A stretch of 6,059 bases of DNA, taken from positions 14,790-20,848 of the forward strand of contig JAOZPW010000028.1 of NCBI GenBank assembly GCA_029932545.1. The letters run 5' to 3'. Of this stretch, positions 1 to 6,059 are shown piece after piece. The position numbers were made by a program, and so were the translations under genes. The stretch comes from Thermoanaerobaculales bacterium. Its GTDB lineage: Bacteria; Acidobacteriota; Thermoanaerobaculia; Thermoanaerobaculales; Sulfomarinibacteraceae. The notes under the pieces are model-generated. The model saw only the letters and a list, made by a program, of their open reading frames with translations, made no database searches and had not been told where the DNA came from. How positions within the stretch are numbered: position 1 is the first letter of the stretch; every line of letters begins with the position of its first letter.

Positions 1-1500
1 AAGAGCTTTCAGGATCTGGTGGAGATCTGGATGACCCCGAGGCCATATCCCAAGGCGTCGATCGAGCGCATCGACGATCGACATGCCCGTCCGCACTCTG
101 CGGTCCCTTGGAAGATGGAGATCGTCAAAGAAGAGGGCGACACCGTCTGGTTGAGGGGAATTCCCGCCGAAGATCCGGAATCGGCCCTCCATAAGGCCTG
201 GCTGGACCAGCAGAAAGGGGAAGCAACCCTTTTGGCAAAGAGGGAATTTGACGAGAAAATCGGCCCAGGGGAATTCCTGAATTTCGAAGAGGATCTGGTG
301 CCCCCATCGACCATCAATGCCGTCAGCTTCAAGCGTGGCGGAGAGAGCTTGCCGGATGTAGGGAAATGGCAGATGGGTTTGGATTTCGCCGATTTCAATA
401 AAGACGGTCACCTTGACCTTGTGGTGCCGCCGGAGCGGTTGGCGATGGATCCCCATCCTATGATTTTTTTGGGGGACGGCAAGGGCGATTTCCGTTATTG
501 GGATCAAGCCAAGTGGAGCCGAGAGGCGCCGTATGACTATGGAGACATCAAGGCCGCAGATTTCGACGGCGACGGACATGTTGATCTGGTGATGGCGACG
601 CATTTCAAGGGGCAGTACGTTTTTTATGGTTCCGAGAATTACGAATTCCGAAGGATTCAGAAACTGCCGTCGCCTGATCCCCGTGTGACCTCTCGCGCCG
701 TGACGGTTGCGGATTTCGACGGCGACGGCAGGCTTGACGTTGCCTTCGAGGCCGAACTGGACCTCGACCTGTCACAGAACAAGAGGCTGAAGGGAACCAC
801 CACTGTGTGGGTCGTTCGGAACACTGAGAGCGGTTGGAAGCTTGATCGAACTGCCGGTCTTCCCATGTATGTAATTGGAGACGGCATCACCGCTGCGGAC
901 GTCGACGGTGACGGGCGGCCCGATCTGACGGTGGCGGCAAATGCGACCGGATGGAGGGCGCTGGTTTTTCTCAATCGTCTACCGGAGCCATGGGTTACAT
1001 GGGATGAAAGCCGAGTCTACGGAAATGGTTTTCACTTTGGCATCAGTCCGGTGGAAGCGACCGACGATCGGCCGGGGGCGGTCTATGCCGCATTTCAGCA
1101 GTATTTTCGAACCCAGGAAGCCAATGAGACGCGAACCGGGCTCGTGCGCTATGTGCCGGTTGACGGGGATTGGTCCCAGGTCGAGCCTGAGCTGGTTTTT
1201 TTCGACGACAACCGAAACGACTATTACTACCGGGTCGCGTTTGGCGATCTGACCGGCAATGGACTTGAGGATCTTGTGGCAAGCCGGAAGAAGGGCGGCC
1301 TTGAAGTCTGGGTCCAGACCTCGGAAGGACAGTTCTTTCAGAATACGCCCGACGCGATCAGCGTGCCCGGGAGGGCCTACGGCATTCGCGTGATCGACCT
1401 CAACGGTGACGGACGGGATGACATCGTGGCGGTAACGGCCGAAGTCAAGGATGTAAAGGGCGGCGGCATCGTCGTTTTCCTGAGTGGGCCCGTTTCTTGA
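1..1500 (+). CDS. FG-GAP/VCBS-repeat beta-propeller protein, 5'-truncated
   Basis: The frame is open from base 1 to the TGA at 1498-1500, so the true start lies upstream; the GTG at 19 is only the first possible start inside the window and has no good Shine-Dalgarno. Counting from that GTG (493 residues), six FG-GAP/VCBS calcium loops are visible, each a DxDxDG-like motif followed by a hydrophobic strand: DFNKDGHLDL at 125, DFDGDGHVDL at 181, DFDGDGRLDV at 232, DVDGDGRPDL at 294, a degenerate DLTGNGLEDL at 410 and DLNGDGRDDI at 460. Such repeats form the blades of an integrin-like, usually seven-bladed, calcium-binding propeller; the longer gap between 294 and 410 may hide a degenerate blade. 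About 120 residues before the first loop match nothing I recognise. No signal peptide can be seen because the N-terminus is missing; export is inferred from the family. Ligand and role are unknown. Codon use is mixed, including AGG, CGA and CGG arginine. Confidence 0.9.
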   Translation, partial: KSFQDLVEIWMTPRPYPKASIERIDDRHARPHSAVPWKMEIVKEEGDTVWLRGIPAEDPESALHKAWLDQQKGEATLLAKREFDEKIGPGEFLNFEEDLVPPSTINAVSFKRGGESLPDVGKWQMGLDFADFNKDGHLDLVVPPERLAMDPHPMIFLGDGKGDFRYWDQAKWSREAPYDYGDIKAADFDGDGHVDLVMATHFKGQYVFYGSENYEFRRIQKLPSPDPRVTSRAVTVADFDGDGRLDVAFEAELDLDLSQNKRLKGTTTVWVVRNTESGWKLDRTAGLPMYVIGDGITAADVDGDGRPDLTVAANATGWRALVFLNRLPEPWVTWDESRVYGNGFHFGISPVEATDDRPGAVYAAFQQYFRTQEANETRTGLVRYVPVDGDWSQVEPELVFFDDNRNDYYYRVAFGDLTGNGLEDLVASRKKGGLEVWVQTSEGQFFQNTPDAISVPGRAYGIRVIDLNGDGRDDIVAVTAEVKDVKGGGIVVFLSGPVS

Positions 1501-1547
1501 CGTGAGAGCCGTTTGGTGCGCATAATGCCCGGTGTGTGTGATGGCAT

Positions 1548-1559
1548 TCTTTCGAAAGA
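1548..1559. promoter_or_regulatory. Perfect 12-bp palindrome next to the -35 box (candidate operator)
   Basis: TCTTTCGAAAGA is a perfect inverted repeat ending two bases before the TTGACA box of the promoter for the secreted-protein gene. A dimeric regulator bound here would contact or overlap RNA polymerase. The position is the main argument; a palindrome of this length is not rare enough by itself to prove a binding site, and no regulator gene is in view. Confidence 0.35.
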
Positions 1560-1561
1560 GC

Positions 1562-1590
1562 TTGACAGTAGAGCTTATGGGATGTAGTAT
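1562..1590 (+). promoter_or_regulatory. Sigma70-type promoter of the secreted-protein gene
   Basis: A perfect TTGACA (1562-1567) is followed, after exactly 17 bases, by TAGTAT (1585-1590), which matches TATAAT at four of six positions including the key first TA and last T. Transcription would start near 1597, giving a leader of about 147 nt before the ATG at 1744. The promoter lies in the gap after the preceding FG-GAP gene, so the downstream gene has its own transcription unit. Confidence 0.7.
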
Positions 1591-1596
1591 TTATGC

Positions 1597-1743
1597 TGTG
1601 ATGACATGAAATTGAGTTAAGTTCTTTGTTTTAAATATTTTTCGGGAGGTGATGCGGAACATAAGGCACGAAATTGCCTGATGCGTCTTGCCGGCTCCAC
1701 CGGCACTCGTCCGTAGATGTTAATTTTGGAAGGAGTTAAGTAA
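1597..1743 (+). promoter_or_regulatory. Long structured 5' leader with two small hairpins
   Basis: The predicted leader starts AT-rich and then contains two adjacent stem-loops: AGGCA/TGCCT (1664-1668 with 1675-1679, six-base loop) and TGCCGG/CCGGCA (1689-1694 with 1700-1705, five-base loop CTCCA). They sit between an unused-looking GGGAGGTG sequence at 1644-1651 and the real ribosome binding site at 1728-1735. I compared it by eye with the cyclic-di-GMP-I aptamer and saw no match to its conserved core; I recognise no known riboswitch. The structure could protect the mRNA 5' end or control translation. Confidence 0.35.
1728..1735 (+). promoter_or_regulatory. Strong Shine-Dalgarno that fixes the start of the secreted-protein gene
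   Basis: GGAAGGAG, with the AGGAG core at 1731-1735, lies eight bases before the ATG at 1744. It selects this ATG, which begins a textbook signal peptide. Confidence 0.85.
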
Positions 1744-1812
1744 ATGAAAAAGTTTTTGACCTTGGCACTGGTTGGTGCAATGCTCTTGGGCGTCAGCAGC
1801 GTCGTGTACGCG
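1744..1812 (+). other. Signal peptide coding segment (residues 1-23)
   Basis: The basic start MKKF, a hydrophobic run LTLALVGAMLLGV and an AxA-like end (VYA) before N24 fit a Sec signal cleaved by signal peptidase I. Confidence 0.88.
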
Positions 1813-3249
1813 AATTTCTGCGCCTTTGACCAGGTTCCGGCCGCCACCCTTTTGTTTCCGTTTGTTCATTTTGACTATAATATGGGAGCCGCAGGTTCCG
1901 TGACCAACTTTGCGATCACCAACGTCTCTTCCGAGGCGCAGATCGTCCACGTTACCCTCTGGACCGATTACACGGTCGCAATTCTTGACTTCAACATTCT
2001 GCTCACCGGTTACGATGTGCAGACGATGAATATCCGTGACATCCTGATGAACGGAAACCTCCCGATCACGGGCGGAAGCCACAGCAATGTTGGTGGAACC
2101 CCGAACTCCGATGGTCCCGTATCCGGCACCAACTCGCTGAACGGCGCGTGGATCGACGATCCAGGCATCGCCTTGGCCGCACCCGAATCCACCTCCGGTC
2201 TGACCTGCACCGTCGGCAACCCGGCGGACTATACCGGTGGCATTCCGGCCTCGACCCTTCTTCTCTTCCAGACCTGGTTGCAGAAGTCCCAGACCGTCAA
2301 TCGTTACTATGACGACTCTTGTGCCGGCGGCACCGATTCCGCCGTGACCGGAACCTGGTGGTTGACTCGTGACTACACCACCGCGACCTGGATGTACATC
2401 ACCGCCGACGTTGTCACCGAGTGCAACAAGCTCTTCCCCGACAACATCAACTACTTCAGCGTGCTGTCCAACGACAACGTGTTGATGGGTGACATGACGT
2501 TCCTCGATCCGACCAATAACTTCTCCGAAGCCATGCATGCCGTGCACATTGAGGCCGACATGGATATCGCTTCTGTTGTTACCCCGACTGCTCTCGGCGC
2601 CTGGCCCGGAACTCCGATCTCGTTCTACCACCGCTATGCGGCCGGTAACCACGTGACCGCTCCGGCGCCTGACTTCCGTGAGCCCCTGCCGACCGCATGG
2701 GCCTTCCGTTATTTCAACGAGCCTCTCCTTGAGTCCTACACCAAGGTCCGTGCGTGGAAGGGTTCGACCCTCAACGCTCACATTCCGGACCTGTTTGCTT
2801 CGCCCTGGTCGGAGAACGTGTCTTCGCTGATCGCCAACAACTGCTTGGCCTACACCTACTACGCGTGGGACGAAGAAGAGAACGTGACCTCGACAACCGA
2901 CAACCCCTGGTCGCAGCCTGGTGGTGAGCGCATCGTGCCCAACCTCCTGCCGCTTGAGACCCAGGAAGTGCCTGTTGGCGACTTCACCCTGCCGGATGCC
3001 TTCGGTTGGATGCTCTTCGTATGGCCCGCATCGAACTTCCCGCCGACTGCCGGCGTTCCCACCCCGGACTACTACCAGACCTGGATGGGCGTGAAGTACC
3101 ATGCCTTCGGCCAGTACTCCGCAGCCATGTCGGCCGCCGTAATGGCCAACTACAACTGCTTCAGCGACCAGGTTCTGCCGAACCTCGGCATCAATTACGA
3201 CTACGTCGGTATTGATGGCTACAATGTCCCGGTAGTGCCCGTCAACTGA
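1744..3249 (+). CDS. Secreted protein of unknown function, VPAATLLFPF-type, probably highly expressed
   Basis: The complete 501-residue frame starts at an ATG with a strong Shine-Dalgarno and ends at TGA 3247-3249. Residues 1-23 are a signal peptide (basic MKK, hydrophobic core, VYA before the cleavage site), so the mature protein begins near N24 and should be exported. It has no membrane segment after the signal and no lipobox. Near the mature N-terminus are VPAATLLFPFVHFDYN, a VTNFAITN strand and LTGYDVQTMNIRDIL; I recall similar blocks in uncharacterised secreted proteins of Acidobacteriota-like genomes, but could not search. Six cysteines (26, 155, 193, 227, 367, 472) could form disulfides. 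The first and last both begin a CxxDQV motif. Arginine codons are only CGT/CGC and there are no TTA, CTA or TCA codons, unlike both neighbours, which suggests high expression. It is monocistronic, between its own promoter and terminator. No catalytic motif is visible; a structural surface or extracellular role is plausible but inferred. Confidence 0.93.
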   Translation: MKKFLTLALVGAMLLGVSSVVYANFCAFDQVPAATLLFPFVHFDYNMGAAGSVTNFAITNVSSEAQIVHVTLWTDYTVAILDFNILLTGYDVQTMNIRDILMNGNLPITGGSHSNVGGTPNSDGPVSGTNSLNGAWIDDPGIALAAPESTSGLTCTVGNPADYTGGIPASTLLLFQTWLQKSQTVNRYYDDSCAGGTDSAVTGTWWLTRDYTTATWMYITADVVTECNKLFPDNINYFSVLSNDNVLMGDMTFLDPTNNFSEAMHAVHIEADMDIASVVTPTALGAWPGTPISFYHRYAAGNHVTAPAPDFREPLPTAWAFRYFNEPLLESYTKVRAWKGSTLNAHIPDLFASPWSENVSSLIANNCLAYTYYAWDEEENVTSTTDNPWSQPGGERIVPNLLPLETQEVPVGDFTLPDAFGWMLFVWPASNFPPTAGVPTPDYYQTWMGVKYHAFGQYSAAMSAAVMANYNCFSDQVLPNLGINYDYVGIDGYNVPVVPVN

Positions 3250-3269
3250 TTTTATTAACCGATCGATTA

Positions 3270-3298
3270 AGAGGCGGCCTTCGGGCCGCCTCTTTTTT
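3270..3298 (+). terminator. Strong intrinsic terminator with UUCG tetraloop
   Basis: A perfect ten-base-pair stem, AGAGGCGGCC (3270-3279) with GGCCGCCTCT (3284-3293), closes the very stable C(UUCG)G tetraloop and runs straight into a T tract to 3298. It starts about 20 bases after the stop codon of the secreted-protein gene and should end that transcript, separating it from the next gene. Confidence 0.96.
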
Positions 3299-3373
3299 AA
3301 TGCGCCGCCATCTGTCAGGCGAGGCCGGACTGAAAAAGGCTTAGCTGATCGCCAACAGCCGACAACTGATACC

Positions 3374-3387
3374 GTGACCAGGGTCAC
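3374..3387. promoter_or_regulatory. Inverted repeat upstream of the third gene (candidate operator)
   Basis: GTGACC and GGTCAC are perfect inverted half-sites separated by two bases (AG), about 60 bases before the -35 box of the next promoter. It could be a site for a dimeric activator. Only symmetry and position support this. Apart from this repeat I see no gene or other clear element in 3299-3446. Confidence 0.25.
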
Positions 3388-3446
3388 ATTGAATGTCGTT
3401 TGCCATAACTCCCTGATTCTGAACTGTCTAGCACTGTCTCGGAGCA

Positions 3447-3475
3447 TTGACATGGTGTGTCATTTTGAATATAGT
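3447..3475 (+). promoter_or_regulatory. Near-consensus sigma70-type promoter of the modular protein gene
   Basis: TTGACA (3447-3452) and TATAGT (3470-3475, five of six matches to TATAAT) are separated by exactly 17 bases. Transcription would start near 3482, only about 11 bases before the ATG at 3493, so the transcript would begin at or just before the Shine-Dalgarno. Confidence 0.75.
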
Positions 3476-3482
3476 ACGGTTT

Positions 3483-3490
3483 GGAGGTGA
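3483..3490 (+). promoter_or_regulatory. Full-length Shine-Dalgarno of the modular protein gene
   Basis: GGAGGTGA complements the 16S rRNA tail over eight bases and has five bases between GGAGG and the ATG at 3493. It fixes the start of a reading frame that begins with a signal peptide. Confidence 0.9.
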
Positions 3491-3492
3491 GC

Positions 3493-3588
3493 ATGAAATC
3501 AGCTTCACCCTTTTCTTCCGCCGTTCGCGGCTTTTCAATTGCCCTGCTTACATTATTGGTCCTCAGTGCCGCCGTTCCGGTTGGCGCT
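3493..3588 (+). other. Signal peptide coding segment (residues 1-32)
   Basis: A positively charged start (K2, R12) precedes a hydrophobic core, FSIALLTLLVLSAAV, and a VGA cleavage site before Y33. The cysteine at 34 is not in a lipobox because tyrosine occupies the preceding position, so this is likely a signal peptidase I substrate and not a lipoprotein. Confidence 0.85.
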
Positions 3589-6059
3589 TACTGCATGGAA
3601 TACGTCGGATCGTCCCTCTTTGACACGACGGCGGACGGCTGTGACGCCGAGCCCTCAATCGATCGCACGTTCTATCCAGGCATCTTTCACTGGAACGGCA
3701 GCCAGTACCTGATGCATTCGACCGGCAACGATCTGGCGATCTGGAGAGTTGACAACGCCGCCAATCCGACCCCGGTCGCCAGTTCGCATTGGGGCGCCAG
3801 TGTCGGCAACGAGGGTGATTCCGATCACGACCTCTTGGACTGGTCTGCTTGTGACGATTGTCGTTATGGTCTGGCAACCTTCAACCTGGCCGCGGTCTCT
3901 TGGGATTTCGGTACGGGTACAAACCCGGCATTCCCCAGCCGTATCATCAATAGAGACTATTTGCGTCTGGGCGCCACGATGACTTTTTCCCACCAGGGCA
4001 GCCAGTACCTTGTGGCCCGGAATATTCAAGGTGCCTGCGGAAGTGGTGCGGGCCTGTTTCTGTTCAACGGCCTGGATCTGGATTCAATCCCCCTGCTGCA
4101 GTGCCTTGAGGGTGCGACCGGAGGCGAAGTTTTCTCAAAGAATGGCTTGTACCTTCAAGATTCCTCGTACAACGGAGGGACGGCCTATCTGTGGTTGGAG
4201 GTCGGCAGCTCCACTCAGATTTTTCAGGTGTCCGGGTCCGGAACCAGTTTGCGCCTGACGCATGTCAATTCCCCGCCTGCCATGACCGTCAGTGCCGGTG
4301 GCGGTTTTGACGTTGACCTCGACCAAGGAGTGGCGGTTTCCGTCTCGATTCCCTACTCGGGAAGTGGTGGGCAGTTGAAGACCTGGAGTGTGACCGATCT
4401 GGCCAACCCCCAACATGTTGGAACTCTGGCGGTTGAGGCCAATACCCTCAGTTTGGCCTACCCGGTGGTGTGGATGGCTAGAGCACCTGACCAGGCGGAA
4501 AACCACAGCAGTCATACAGCCGACATCACCAACTTGTCGGCACCCCAGTTCTTGGACGACAACTTCTGGTCCGGTACAAATTCATGGAACCAACTCCCCT
4601 GCCTTGGGGCCGAGGCGGGCGGCGTTTTCACCGATGACGGGTCCAATCTCTTCGTCAGCCGGTGGGAAAAACTTCAGCAGTTTGATTTCAGTGGTTGTGG
4701 TGGTCCGCAGCTGCCGATAGCGCGAGCTACTCTGGGCCGTTGGAACGGTTTCAGCTGCGGCGCTTTGCTCGGGGCCCTCTACCCCGGAGACGAGATCTGC
4801 GTCGAGAGTGATTCCGCGGGGGACATCCTCTCCACCGAAATATGGATTACGGATGCCTCAGGGGCCACGGTCGCCGGTCCGTCGACCGGAGGCGCCACAG
4901 TGGCGCCGCTTCCCTATACGATTCCCCAGGGCGGAACCGCGGGTGAGCCCAGTAGCGCCTACACCGGAAGGGTTCGGGTCACAAACGACGTGGGAACAGA
5001 TGAGGATTTTGCGGCTGCCGGCGTCAATCTGACGCCTCAGGCAACGATCTCATTTTCGCCGACCGCTCCTCTTACTGGAGATGCTCTCCTTCTGACAGGA
5101 GAGGCGGAGGGCAATCCCGCCCTGCCGGCTGGGAGTAATGCAACGGACCCTTTTGAGTGGACGGTCACCGACCCTTCGGGCGGATTCCAAACGCTGTGGG
5201 GTGCGAACCCCTCGGCGGTGACCCTCACAGCGGCAGGTCTCTATCAGTTTGATTTGAAGGTCTATTACCAGCACGGCGCCACGGCGCCCTACACCGCAAC
5301 CAAGCACCTTGAGCTTGACATTTCCTCAGTGGCGGCCGCCTTTGCGGTAACACCGGCCAATCCCGTCAATACGGCCAACATCATTCTCGACGGTTCCGAC
5401 TCGAGGTGGTCCGCCGGTGCGACCCTGGTCTGGAAATGGGAATACCGCGAGGGACTGGGCGCGTGGCAGGATTTGACGACGACGTGTGGGGCCTCGCAGA
5501 CCTGTTCGATCCCAGGCTCGGATACCAGCCAATTTTTCACTCCGGGAACCTATAGTTTCAAGCTGACCCTGAGCAACGACCCGGACGTTTCGATCGCCGA
5601 GGTCAGCAACGTCACCGTCGCGGACGGCTCGGTCAATATCGATTTCACGTGGAGTCCGACCTCTCCGGACATTGGACAGGTCACCGGATTCTCCATCACG
5701 GGTATCTCAGAGGTGGATTCCGTACGTTGGACCTTCGGTGGTACAAACTGCGATGGAACTTCTCAGACCCTCACTTGTGACCCCGATATCGATTATGTCA
5801 ACTGCCTCAGCTCGGCCTACAGGTACGCAACCTCAGGCAGCAAGAACGTCGGCCTGGTCGTTACGGCTAATGGCCAGACCTATCCGATGGTCTCTCATAT
5901 CGTGACCGTGGCGAACGCCGGATCCTGTGGGACCGGTGGCGGCGGTGGCGGTGGCGGTGGTGGTGGTGGCGGCACATCGTGTACCTACACGCTGTCACCG
6001 ACGACCCGGACGGTTCCTGTCGGGGGAGGGAACAACTACTCCGTCACGATGTCCACTCA
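3493..6059 (+). CDS. Large secreted modular protein: propeller-like, Ig/PKD-like, Gly linker, BACON-like; 3'-truncated
   Basis: The frame is open from the ATG to the window edge (855 complete codons, no stop), so the C-terminus is missing. Residues 1-32 are a signal peptide ending VPVGA before Y33. Residues 33 to about 416 look like a degenerate beta-propeller. LVIVD-like strands such as LAIWRVDNAANP (81), LKTWSVTDLANP (295) and TADITNLSAPQ (342) alternate with GSQYL-type strands at 69, 169 and, more weakly, 218 and 383. From about 417 to 516 there is an Ig-like region, then three PKD-like domains at about 517-612, 613-709 and 714-808. Thirteen glycines (815-827) lead to SCTYTLSPTTRTVPVGGG, which resembles the start of a BACON-type Ig domain. 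About 17 cysteines, including CDDC at 120-123, suit an oxidising extracellular site. No catalytic motif is visible, though a catalytic or anchoring domain could lie beyond the window. Adhesion or ligand binding is inferred from architecture only. Confidence 0.93.
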   Translation, partial: MKSASPFSSAVRGFSIALLTLLVLSAAVPVGAYCMEYVGSSLFDTTADGCDAEPSIDRTFYPGIFHWNGSQYLMHSTGNDLAIWRVDNAANPTPVASSHWGASVGNEGDSDHDLLDWSACDDCRYGLATFNLAAVSWDFGTGTNPAFPSRIINRDYLRLGATMTFSHQGSQYLVARNIQGACGSGAGLFLFNGLDLDSIPLLQCLEGATGGEVFSKNGLYLQDSSYNGGTAYLWLEVGSSTQIFQVSGSGTSLRLTHVNSPPAMTVSAGGGFDVDLDQGVAVSVSIPYSGSGGQLKTWSVTDLANPQHVGTLAVEANTLSLAYPVVWMARAPDQAENHSSHTADITNLSAPQFLDDNFWSGTNSWNQLPCLGAEAGGVFTDDGSNLFVSRWEKLQQFDFSGCGGPQLPIARATLGRWNGFSCGALLGALYPGDEICVESDSAGDILSTEIWITDASGATVAGPSTGGATVAPLPYTIPQGGTAGEPSSAYTGRVRVTNDVGTDEDFAAAGVNLTPQATISFSPTAPLTGDALLLTGEAEGNPALPAGSNATDPFEWTVTDPSGGFQTLWGANPSAVTLTAAGLYQFDLKVYYQHGATAPYTATKHLELDISSVAAAFAVTPANPVNTANIILDGSDSRWSAGATLVWKWEYREGLGAWQDLTTTCGASQTCSIPGSDTSQFFTPGTYSFKLTLSNDPDVSIAEVSNVTVADGSVNIDFTWSPTSPDIGQVTGFSITGISEVDSVRWTFGGTNCDGTSQTLTCDPDIDYVNCLSSAYRYATSGSKNVGLVVTANGQTYPMVSHIVTVANAGSCGTGGGGGGGGGGGGGTSCTYTLSPTTRTVPVGGGNNYSVTMST
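3697..4010 (+). repeat. Pair of identical 14-base repeats exactly 300 bases apart, within the propeller-like region
   Basis: GGCAGCCAGTACCT occurs at 3697-3710 and again at 3997-4010, in the same frame, encoding GSQYL at residues 69-73 and 169-173. Flanks differ at the DNA level but both sit in a similar strand context (HWNGSQYLMHS and SHQGSQYLVAR). They are probably equivalent strands of two propeller blades. Confidence 0.6.
5935..5973 (+). repeat. (GGT/GGC)13 tract encoding a poly-glycine linker
   Basis: Thirteen consecutive glycine codons, all GGT or GGC, encode residues 815-827 between the last PKD-like domain and the BACON-like domain. It is a flexible linker, and as a trinucleotide tract it may vary in length between strains. 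Confidence 0.9.

Noticed and set aside
1524..1548. Stem AATGCC/GGCATT after the FG-GAP gene as a terminator
   Set aside because: The stem is only six base pairs with a 13-base loop and is followed by CTTTCG instead of a T tract. No convincing terminator for the first gene was found.
1597..1743. Cyclic-di-GMP or other known riboswitch in the leader
   Set aside because: The conserved aptamer core sequences I know are not present; only generic hairpins are seen.
2826..3357. 14-base match GCTGATCGCCAACA inside the secreted-protein gene (2826-2839) and in the gap after it (3344-3357)
   Set aside because: Similarity ends at once on both sides and codon bias makes such matches likelier; not enough to claim a duplicated remnant.
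1720..3453. A 577-codon open frame on the - strand over the secreted-protein gene
   Set aside because: It is in exact codon register with the + strand gene, so it stays open simply because that gene avoids TTA, CTA and TCA. Its product is V/G/R/H-rich with no signal or domain, and the + strand gene has promoter, Shine-Dalgarno, signal peptide and terminator.
3655..4029. Frames of about 100-125 codons on the - strand and several alternative + strand frames between 3563 and 5905
   Set aside because: All lie within the long frame that runs from 3493 to the window end, lack ribosome sites and show no domains; they are shadows.
1..6059. Mobile element, CRISPR array, toxin-antitoxin or phage defence system
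   Set aside because: No transposase, integrase, nuclease, helicase or small paired gene, and no terminal inverted or regularly spaced repeats were seen on either strand.

Overview
The window carries three genes, all on the + strand. Each looks like an exported protein of a diderm, environmental bacterium of moderately high GC (estimated by eye, not counted). The style points to a lineage rich in modular secreted proteins: FG-GAP/VCBS repeats, PKD-like Ig domains, a poly-glycine linker running into a BACON-like domain, and a VPAATLLFPF-type secreted protein. I associate this mix with Acidobacteriota (Thermoanaerobaculia-like) or related groups, but this is recall-based and not proven here. No mobile element, CRISPR array, tRNA, rRNA or recognised riboswitch was seen.

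Layout: (1) 1-1500 is the 3' part of a gene for an FG-GAP/VCBS beta-propeller protein with six visible calcium-loop motifs; its start lies before the window. (2) 1501-1743 is intergenic. It holds a near-consensus sigma70-type promoter (TTGACA-N17-TAGTAT), a 12-bp palindrome almost touching the -35 box, and a leader of about 147 nt with two small hairpins. (3) 1744-3249 is a complete gene for a 501-residue secreted protein of unknown function. It has a clear signal peptide, six cysteines and very strict codon choice, and is closed by a strong UUCG-loop intrinsic terminator. (4) 3299-3492 is intergenic, with an inverted repeat and a second strong promoter (TTGACA-N17-TATAGT) placed so close to the next gene that the mRNA would begin at the Shine-Dalgarno sequence. 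(5) 3493 to the window end is the 5' part (855 complete codons) of a large secreted modular protein: signal peptide, propeller-like region, Ig/PKD-like domains, Gly13 linker, start of a BACON-like domain.

The three genes do not look like one operon: genes 2 and 3 each have their own promoter, and gene 2 has its own terminator. They may share a cell-surface or extracellular setting, but no shared pathway can be read from the sequence. The most interesting element is gene 2. Strong promoter, structured leader, strong Shine-Dalgarno, selected codons and strong terminator together suggest an abundant secreted or surface protein that is functionally undescribed.
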